A DNA stretch of 5,832 nt from an uncultured Clostridia bacterium (GTDB lineage: Bacteria; Bacillota; Clostridia; Oscillospirales; Acutalibacteraceae). This document shows positions 1 to 4,618 of the stretch, one piece after another (within the stretch, counting starts at the first letter, position 1; each line of letters opens with the position of its first letter). Where the stretch lies: NCBI GenBank assembly GCA_947629295.1, contig CANRDH010000105.1:1-5832 (forward strand), read 5' to 3'. The notes beneath the pieces are model-generated. The model ran no database searches. It worked only from the letters and a program-made list of their open reading frames with translations, and was not told the DNA's origin. A program made the translations under genes and the position numbers.

Positions 1-182
1 TTTAAAAGATATAATATTCATTTTTAATTCTTATATACAAGTAAAATACAGCTTCAGTTATCAGATAATACAAAAACGCTCATATCAAGAAATCACGACC
101 GCCTAAAAACATCTCTATATCTATGTATTTATTTTGAAGAAAAGAATTTTAGCATTGATGTTATGCTGCTGCCTTGTGCTAA
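1..182. other. AT-rich spacer with no recognisable gene
   Basis: Nothing here can be called with confidence. The plus-strand frame starting at base 28 stays open to a TAA at 190-192, but it has no credible start with a ribosome binding site and its translation resembles no family I recognise. A TATAAT-like hexamer at 10-15 has no visible -35 partner inside the window. The stretch may be more decayed sequence of the repeat-protein relic that follows, but nothing in it shows the repeat motif. Confidence 0.5.
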
Positions 183-356
183 AGGGAATTAACTCTTAGC
201 AGGGGACTAAAGGAATTAGGTGATAAGCCGTCTCAGGAAACCTCAATTAACCAACTTACCATACCGGAAAGCGCAGAAAAAATAGGAGAGCTCGCATTTA
301 TGCAAATATCCTATTATGACAAACAAAAAGCTTCAATTAAGTTCCAACAAACTTAA
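183..356 (+). pseudogene. Relic of a BspA-like leucine-rich repeat protein
   Basis: Read from base 183 in the plus strand, this stretch gives an open run of 57 codons with no usable start, entered just after an in-frame TAA at 180-182. It contains LTLSRGLKELGD (189-224), then LTIPESAEKIGELAF (255-299), whose first leucines are 22 residues apart. This matches the pattern of the BspA-type LRR_5 repeat (LxIPxxVxxIGxxAF, about 23 residues), found in surface proteins of gut Clostridia and Bacteroidetes. After the second AF the reading runs into the terminator hairpin of the neighbouring isomerase gene and stops at 354-356, so only about 183-302 is likely repeat-derived. There is no ribosome binding site, signal peptide or further repeat. 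It is best explained as the decayed end of a longer gene. Chance similarity is possible because only two repeats remain. Confidence 0.45.
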
Positions 357-368
357 TTGAAGCCTTTT
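323..368 (-). terminator. Intrinsic terminator of the prolyl isomerase gene, probably bidirectional
   Basis: A perfect 14-bp inverted repeat (330-343 with 350-363) encloses a 6-base loop. On the minus strand it lies 11 bases after the isomerase stop codon and is followed by TTTTTGTTTG, as expected of a Rho-independent terminator. On the plus strand it is followed by CTTTTGTTAT, so it may also stop transcription coming from the left edge. Confidence 0.85.
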
Positions 369-374
369 GTTATA

Positions 375-893
375 TTACAGCTTTTCGGGTGACGGATAGT
401 CTACACCGAAGGTTTCCACTGTTACACTTTCCATGATCTGAGGTGATATAGGCTTGTCGGCATAACCGGTCTGTACTGCGGCTATTTTGTTGACAACGTC
501 CATGCCTTCAATAACCTTGCCGAATGCCGCATATTCACCGTCAAGATGAGGTGCGGCTCTGTGCATGATAAAAAACTGTGAACCTGCTGAATCGGGTATT
601 GTGGTACGTGCCATGGAAAGCACACCCTCTGTGTGCTTAAGATTGTTTTCAAAGCCGTTGCATGAAAATTCACCCCTGATATGATATCCGGGGCCTCCTG
701 TTCCGGTTCCATTCGGACAACCACCTTGTAACATGAAGCCGTATATTACCCTATGAAAAGTGAGTCCGTTATAAAAACCTTTCTTAATAAGACTTATAAA
801 GTTATTTACAGTGTTTGGTGCAATCTCAGGATAAAGCTCCGCTTTGATGACATCTCCGGTTTTCATTTTGATTGTAACTATGGGATCAGACAT
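375..893 (-). CDS. Cyclophilin-type peptidyl-prolyl cis-trans isomerase
   Basis: This 172-residue protein is a single cyclophilin domain that catalyses cis-trans isomerisation of Xaa-Pro bonds during protein folding. Family landmarks are visible: FHRV (46-49) with the catalytic arginine Arg48, the FMLQGG strand (53-58) with Gln56, GSQFFI (104-109) with Phe108, and HLDGEYAAFGKV (116-127). The position of human cyclophilin A Trp121 is His116 here, a replacement common in bacterial cyclophilins and associated with weak cyclosporin binding. There is no signal peptide or lipobox, so it should act in the cytoplasm. The start at 893 is fixed by AAGGAG (901-906), seven bases upstream. It is a single-gene unit with its own promoter and terminator, divergent from murT. 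The exact symbol (ppiA, ppiB or other) cannot be settled from sequence alone. Confidence 0.95.
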   Translation of the reverse strand: MSDPIVTIKMKTGDVIKAELYPEIAPNTVNNFISLIKKGFYNGLTFHRVIYGFMLQGGCPNGTGTGGPGYHIRGEFSCNGFENNLKHTEGVLSMARTTIPDSAGSQFFIMHRAAPHLDGEYAAFGKVIEGMDVVNKIAAVQTGYADKPISPQIMESVTVETFGVDYPSPEKL

Positions 894-948
894 AAAAATT
901 CTCCTTTCTTAATTTCAGCATTATTTTTATCGGTTAATACCATATATA

Positions 949-977
949 ATAATATACCATAATTTGGAAATAATCAA
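949..977 (-). promoter_or_regulatory. Predicted sigma-A promoter of the prolyl isomerase gene
   Basis: On the minus strand TTGATT (972-977) and TATTAT (949-954) are separated by 17 bases, with initiation expected near 942. That leaves a leader of about 50 bases before the start codon at 893. The surrounding DNA is very AT-rich, so alternative -10 elements, such as the overlapping TATATT just upstream, cannot be excluded. Confidence 0.5.
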
Positions 978-1075
978 GTACCTAAAAACAATACAAAGAC
1001 TAATGAACGCGCTTAACCGTTTTTGTCCAAAGCGACATTATATACTCATTTTTGTATAAGCATTGAGTATTTTGC

Positions 1076-1104
1076 TTGAAAAAAAACGAATTTTAGCTTA
1101 TAAT
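1076..1104 (+). promoter_or_regulatory. Predicted sigma-A promoter of the murT-gatD operon
   Basis: TTGAAA (1076-1081) and a perfect TATAAT (1099-1104) are separated by exactly 17 bases. Initiation is expected around 1111, giving a leader of about 20 bases that carries only the ribosome binding site. This near-consensus promoter without a long leader suggests constitutive, growth-linked expression of the operon. Confidence 0.75.
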
Positions 1105-1132
1105 AATTGTGTAATCTAAAAGGAGAATAACC

Positions 1133-2449
1133 ATGAAACTATTTTTAACAATACTGATATGTAAACTCCTTCGCTTTTTCGGAAAGCTTATCGGAAAAGG
1201 CAGCAGTCTTCCCGGAAAAATCGCACTCAGATTTTGCCCTGACATCCTCGACAGGGTCACTCTCCCGCAATATATCATAGCCGTTACCGGAAGTAACGGA
1301 AAAACCTCTACCGTGGAAATGATTGCGCATATATTGATTGAAAACGGCAAGACCGTGGCTTGGAACAAAGAGGGCTCTAATCAGATAGAAGGCGTTACAA
1401 CTCTGGTTCTTGCCAATTCCACACTTACCGGAAAAATTAAATGCGATATTCTGCTTATCGAAAGCGACGAAAGATTTGCACGGTATACCTTTAAACATAT
1501 CACACCTACGCATTATGTCATAACCAATCTATACCGTGACCAGCTTACAAGAAACGGTCATCCTGAGTGGGTAGCCGATGCTATCGCTGACAGTATAAAA
1601 GATAATACCCGACTGATTCTCAATGCAGACGACCCTCTTGTATCGCTTTTCGGAGAGGGCAGAGATGATGTTATTTGGTTCGGCGCTGATAAGCTTGAGG
1701 GCGATACCGAAATCTGCACAGGAAAATATGACGACGGTGCATATTGTCCCAAATGCAAAAAATTTATGCGATACAGCAGCAGACATTACGCACATATCGG
1801 TCATTATAAATGTACAAGCTGCGGCTATGAACGGCATGATACCGACTATACCGTAACTTCTGTGGATCTTGACAAGGGCTTGGCGGTTATAAACGGAAAA
1901 TATAATATTTCGCTTGCACTGAAATCTCTGTACAATATATACAATATCCTTGCAGCCTTTACGGTTGCTTCCGTTGTGGGGATTGACGGGGATAAGATTA
2001 CCGAAAATCTCAGCGACTATGTTATGAAAAACGGCAGGGTGGTCAATTTCACACTTGGAAAACGTCACGGGACCTTGCTCACGGCAAAGCATGAAAACAG
2101 TATTTCCTATGACCAATCAATAAAGCTTGCAGCCTCCGAAAAAGGCGGATGTGATGTAATGTTTATTGTCGATGCGGTGAGCAGAAAATATTTTACAAGT
2201 GATGTTTCGTGGCTGTGGGATATAAATTTTGATATGCTTAACTGCGACAATGTCCATAAGATAATTCTTTCGGGCAAATATTGCAATGATCTTGCCGTTC
2301 GGCTGAGCTATACGGACATACCCGAAAGTAATATAAAAATATTTGAAGATATTAAAATGGCTTACGATTTTCTTAACTGCGACAGAGAGGAATATATTTA
2401 TACAATAACCTGCTTTTCCGACAAAAACAAATTTCTGAGCCTGCTTTAG
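1133..2449 (+). CDS. murT: MurT, ATP-dependent ligase subunit of lipid II isoglutaminyl synthase
   Basis: This 438-residue protein belongs to the MurT branch of the Mur ligases. With GatD, MurT converts the D-glutamate of the lipid II stem peptide to D-isoglutamine at the cytoplasmic face of the membrane. Visible features are the P-loop TGSNGKTS (52-59), IESDE (109-113), NLYRDQL (132-138), LNADDP (163-168), and a zinc ribbon inserted in the ligase domain with two CxxC pairs (Cys205/Cys208 and Cys227/Cys230). YNIYNILAA (267-275) follows, and then the C-terminal MurT domain with DVSWLWD (357-363). Length fits the family. AGGAG (1121-1125), seven bases upstream, supports the start. The segment between residues 310 and 356 is divergent from the usual MurT pattern. 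It is cotranscribed with the GatD-like gene 11 bases downstream. Given the altered partner, a specialised paralogue is possible. Confidence 0.92.
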   Translation: MKLFLTILICKLLRFFGKLIGKGSSLPGKIALRFCPDILDRVTLPQYIIAVTGSNGKTSTVEMIAHILIENGKTVAWNKEGSNQIEGVTTLVLANSTLTGKIKCDILLIESDERFARYTFKHITPTHYVITNLYRDQLTRNGHPEWVADAIADSIKDNTRLILNADDPLVSLFGEGRDDVIWFGADKLEGDTEICTGKYDDGAYCPKCKKFMRYSSRHYAHIGHYKCTSCGYERHDTDYTVTSVDLDKGLAVINGKYNISLALKSLYNIYNILAAFTVASVVGIDGDKITENLSDYVMKNGRVVNFTLGKRHGTLLTAKHENSISYDQSIKLAASEKGGCDVMFIVDAVSRKYFTSDVSWLWDINFDMLNCDNVHKIILSGKYCNDLAVRLSYTDIPESNIKIFEDIKMAYDFLNCDREEYIYTITCFSDKNKFLSLL

Positions 2450-2454
2450 GGAGG
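2449..2454 (+). promoter_or_regulatory. Ribosome binding site of gatD overlapping the murT stop codon
   Basis: GGGAGG lies six bases before the gatD ATG at 2461, and its first G is the last base of the murT TAG stop (2447-2449). A ribosome terminating on murT therefore sits on the gatD initiation region. This favours translational coupling and balanced production of the two partner subunits. Confidence 0.85.
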
Positions 2455-2460
2455 ACGGCT

Positions 2461-3180
2461 ATGAAGCTTCTTCATTTATACTATGACATAATGAATTTAT
2501 ACGGCGAATACGCCAATATATCCGCAATGGAAAGGATACTTATAAAAAGCGGTATTGAATGTCAGACAGACAGACTTTCCATGGGGGATAATGCTGAGCT
2601 TTCGGAATATGATTTTATATATATCGGCTCGGGAACAGAAAAAAATCAGAAGGTTGTGCTTGGGGATTTCTGCAAATACACTGTTACTCTGAAATCGTAT
2701 ATCGACAGAGGCGGAGTCATTCTTATGACAGGAAATTCCTTTGAAATGCTGGGAGAAATAATAACGGACGCAAATGACACGGAATATGAAGGAATGGGTA
2801 TAGCCGATTTTTCCGTGAAGGAGCAAAATAAAAAGAGAACAACCTCGGACGCCATATTAAAAGCCGATTTTTCGGATAAAGAGTTGGTTGGATTTATAAA
2901 TAAGTGCAGTGAGATTTACGGTGTTGCCACCCCACTGTTTGATGTATTGCTCGGACTCGGAAACAACAGCGATGACTCCAAAGAAGGTATCAGGATAAAT
3001 AATCTTTTCGGAACACACCTTACGGGACCCATACTGATAAAAAATCCGTATTTTCTTGAATATACCGCCAATCTAATCGTAGGGGAAAAAACGGAAATAA
3101 ATACAAAATATCTTGGCTTTGAAAAAAACGGTTATGAGGTAACTTTGAGTGAACTCAGCAAGCTAAGGAAAAATATGTAA
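2461..3180 (+). CDS. gatD: GatD-like subunit of the MurT/GatD complex, missing the glutaminase catalytic residues
   Basis: This 239-residue protein aligns over its length with the class I (CobB/CobQ-type) amidotransferase GatD, which normally hydrolyses glutamine to feed ammonia to MurT. Shared landmarks are IGSGTEKNQ (55-63, usual GGGxDxEQ), EYEGMGIADF (108-117), Arg126, GLGNN (165-169), EGI (175-177) and GTHLTGPILIKN (184-195). The nucleophile elbow, usually ICGGYQxLG, reads MTGNSFEMLG (89-98), so the catalytic Cys is Thr90. The usual GTYLHGP reads GTHLTGP, so the catalytic His is Thr188. The usual GFENHxGRT reads GFINKCSEI. The frame is intact and the ribosome binding site is strong, so this looks like a maintained protein and not a decaying gene. 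The family assignment is secure. The usual glutaminase activity is unlikely, and a structural, regulatory or altered role is inferred. Confidence 0.85.
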   Translation: MKLLHLYYDIMNLYGEYANISAMERILIKSGIECQTDRLSMGDNAELSEYDFIYIGSGTEKNQKVVLGDFCKYTVTLKSYIDRGGVILMTGNSFEMLGEIITDANDTEYEGMGIADFSVKEQNKKRTTSDAILKADFSDKELVGFINKCSEIYGVATPLFDVLLGLGNNSDDSKEGIRINNLFGTHLTGPILIKNPYFLEYTANLIVGEKTEINTKYLGFEKNGYEVTLSELSKLRKNM

Positions 3181-3198
3181 CACACTGATTTATTCAAA

Positions 3199-3245
3199 AG
3201 CCTGACTGCACACAATATTGCAGTCAGGCTCGTATATTTTTATTA
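3199..3245 (+). terminator. Intrinsic terminator shared by gatD and the convergent ldh gene
   Basis: A perfect 12-bp inverted repeat (3199-3210 with 3219-3230) has an 8-base loop and begins 19 bases after the gatD stop. On the plus strand it is followed by the T-rich run CGTATATTTTTATT. On the minus strand it is followed by TTTTGAATAAAT, and it lies 46 bases after the ldh stop, so it can serve both convergent units. Confidence 0.8.
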
Positions 3246-3275
3246 TTAAGAAAATCCTGTTCTCGTTGACAGACG

Positions 3276-4226
3276 TTATGCAAAAAAATCACTTATTGCT
3301 TCCTTTAGTACCTCAGCCGATTTATGCAATGCTTCCTCCTCGTCCTGACTCAAACTTATCGGCACCTCCGCCTCAATACCGTTTTTGCCCACTATTGCGG
3401 GCATACTGAGGGAAATATCCTTAATTCCGTAGCTTCCGTGATGCATGAATGATACGGGGAAAATCGACTTTTCGTCGCGCATAATAGCCTCGCATATGCG
3501 CTTTACGGACATAGCAATGCCATAATATGTGGCTTTCTTTTTTTCTATAATTTCATACGCACTGTTTTTAACGTCCTTCGCAATTTTTCTCATCTCCTCT
3601 TCAAACTCCGTATGCCCGCGCATTTCGCAGAAATTATAAATCGGTATTCCCGAAACATTTGCACTGCTCCATGCGGCAATTTCACTGTCGCCGTGTTCGC
3701 CTATTATAAAGGCATGGACGCTTCGGCTGTCAACATTCAGATGCTCCCCGAGAAGATATTTCAGCCTTGCGCTGTCAAGAACCGTACCCGAGCCGAATAC
3801 TCTGTTTTCCGGATAACCGCTGAGTTTAGCCGCAGTGTATGTCAGAATATCCACAGGGTTTGCGACAATCAACAATATAGCAGATTTATTTCTTTTGCTT
3901 ACTTCCGGAATTATAGACTTAAAAATGTTTATATTCTTTTTCGCAAGGTCGAGCCGAGTTTCTCCGGGTTTTTGTCCTGCACCCGCCGTGATTATTATTA
4001 TCGAAGCATCGGCTATATCCTCATAATCACCGGCATAGATCTGCATAGGCTTTGCAAACGGCAGACCGTGGCTTATATCAAGAGCCTCCCCCTCCGCCTT
4101 ATCCTTATCGGAATCTATAAGCACCATCTCTGAAAAAAGTCCGCTCTGCATAATGGCAAAAGCCGAAGCCGAGCCTACAAAGCCACACCCGATTATTGCA
4201 GTCTTTCTGCTGTTAAGCTTATCCAT
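3276..4226 (-). CDS. ldh: L-lactate dehydrogenase
   Basis: This NAD-dependent enzyme reduces pyruvate to L-lactate, reoxidising NADH in fermentation. From the ATG at 4226 it has 316 residues, the usual length. Visible motifs are GCGFVG (13-18) for NAD binding, and Asp38 at the end of the second strand for NAD over NADP. The substrate loop is GQKPGETRLDL (84-94), with Gln85 (classical Gln102, marking lactate and not malate dehydrogenase) and Arg91 (Arg109). Others are Asn123, Asp151 (Asp168), Arg154 (Arg171), catalytic His178 in GEHGDSE (His195) and Thr233 (Thr246). His171 matches the fructose-bisphosphate site residue His188, while the Arg173 position is Lys156, so allosteric activation is uncertain. 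An in-frame ATG at 4256 would add ten residues, but it has no ribosome binding site and lies inside a hairpin. The start at 4226 has GGGTGAT six bases upstream and places the NAD motif normally. Confidence 0.95.
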   Translation of the reverse strand: MDKLNSRKTAIIGCGFVGSASAFAIMQSGLFSEMVLIDSDKDKAEGEALDISHGLPFAKPMQIYAGDYEDIADASIIIITAGAGQKPGETRLDLAKKNINIFKSIIPEVSKRNKSAILLIVANPVDILTYTAAKLSGYPENRVFGSGTVLDSARLKYLLGEHLNVDSRSVHAFIIGEHGDSEIAAWSSANVSGIPIYNFCEMRGHTEFEEEMRKIAKDVKNSAYEIIEKKKATYYGIAMSVKRICEAIMRDEKSIFPVSFMHHGSYGIKDISLSMPAIVGKNGIEAEVPISLSQDEEEALHKSAEVLKEAISDFFA

Positions 4227-4265
4227 TAAAAAATCACCCGAAGATACTATTGACATCTTCGGGCG
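4227..4265 (-). promoter_or_regulatory. Terminator-like hairpin in the ldh leader (possible attenuator)
   Basis: On the minus strand a perfect 9-bp stem (4255-4263 with 4237-4245) has a 9-base loop. It can be extended by a G-U pair and a C-G pair to 4265/4235. It is followed at once by ATTTTTTA and then the ldh ATG at 4226. The 3' arm and its extension contain GGGTG, the core of the likely ribosome binding site. The element could therefore act as a transcription terminator in the leader, as a translation-blocking hairpin, or both. No matching antiterminator was clearly found. Confidence 0.55.
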
Positions 4266-4276
4266 GATTCAAACAT
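4247..4276 (-). CDS. Possible nine-residue leader peptide upstream of ldh
   Basis: An ATG at 4276 opens MFESARRCQ, ending at TAG (4247-4249). AGAGG (4281-4285) lies four bases upstream, a usable but slightly short spacing. The stop codon falls in the loop of the terminator-like hairpin, so a ribosome translating it would hold the 5' arm open. This is the geometry expected of a leader peptide controlling an attenuator, but so short an ORF can arise by chance. The codons show no run of one amino acid that would name a signal. Confidence 0.2.
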   Translation of the reverse strand: MFESARRCQ

Positions 4277-4392
4277 ATTTCCTCTAAATTCTGATAAGTT
4301 GTTCATTATTTGTGACAATACAGCCAACTCTATAAATTCAATCCATATTGAGCTTACAACGAATTAATTATTATAATTCAATTTAACAATGT

Positions 4393-4420
4393 ATCCGAGC
4401 CATCATTAGATGGAAAGGAT
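4393..4420. repeat. 28-bp interrupted dyad in the ldh-glyA spacer
   Basis: The sequence is symmetric in the order ATCC, 3 bases, CCATC, 4-base loop, GATGG, 3 bases, GGAT. Nine base pairs are possible across the dyad with an equal 3-by-3 internal loop of purines on the plus strand. It could be a repressor operator between the divergent genes or an RNA hairpin in a long ldh leader. No family of sites is recognised. Confidence 0.4.
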
Positions 4421-4551
4421 TGCCGTCAGATATTATTTCTCTCTATATACTTTTCTACAGACTGTATTCATAATATATTATAAATATTTACCGCGTCAAT
4501 ATTTTAAAAGAAATATAAAATATTTTAGATATAATTTGTTGTCTGTTAGTC

Positions 4552-4580
4552 TTGATTTATACAACATTTTAGGGTATAAT
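4552..4580 (+). promoter_or_regulatory. Predicted sigma-A promoter of glyA
   Basis: TTGATT (4552-4557) and a perfect TATAAT (4575-4580) are separated by exactly 17 bases. Initiation is expected near 4587, leaving a leader of about 32 bases that carries the AGAGG ribosome binding site and no room for a riboswitch. This suggests strong, simply organised transcription. Confidence 0.75.
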
Positions 4581-4618
4581 TATAGCAAAATAATATACGT
4601 TGAAAGAGGTATGAACCA

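Larger units (their letters stand above)
4277..4618. other. AT-rich divergent spacer between ldh and glyA
   Basis: No protein gene is supported here. The spacer contains the glyA promoter, a 28-bp interrupted dyad at 4393-4420, and possible minus-strand promoters for ldh. One of these is TTGACG (4494-4499) with TATTAT (4470-4475) at 18-base spacing. Another is an isolated perfect TATAAT at 4370-4375 without a clear -35. Either would give ldh a leader of well over 100 bases ending in the hairpin. I recognised no known riboswitch or T-box signature on either strand. Confidence 0.6.

Noticed and set aside
753..962. Plus-strand open frame of 69 codons opposite the cyclophilin start and promoter
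   Set aside because: No ribosome binding site or family resemblance, and it overlaps a well-supported gene and its promoter on the other strand.
1529..2116. Long minus-strand open frame opposite murT
   Set aside because: The plus strand has full MurT motifs across this region. The antisense translation is rich in Cys, Ile and Val with no recognisable domain and looks like a codon-usage shadow.
4227..4256. Ten-residue longer N-terminus for lactate dehydrogenase from the ATG at 4256
   Set aside because: No ribosome binding site precedes it, it lies inside a terminator-like hairpin, and family members start close to the NAD-binding motif, as the ATG at 4226 does.
4299..4318. Rex-like operator (TTGT...ACAA) in front of ldh
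   Set aside because: The outer TTGT and ACAA match, but the total length is 20 bases where Rex sites are 18, and the inner bases are not symmetric. It is also not clearly placed over a convincing promoter.
4587..4618. Riboswitch (folate, glycine or ZTP type) controlling glyA
   Set aside because: The predicted leader is only about 32 bases, and no conserved riboswitch core was found upstream of it either.
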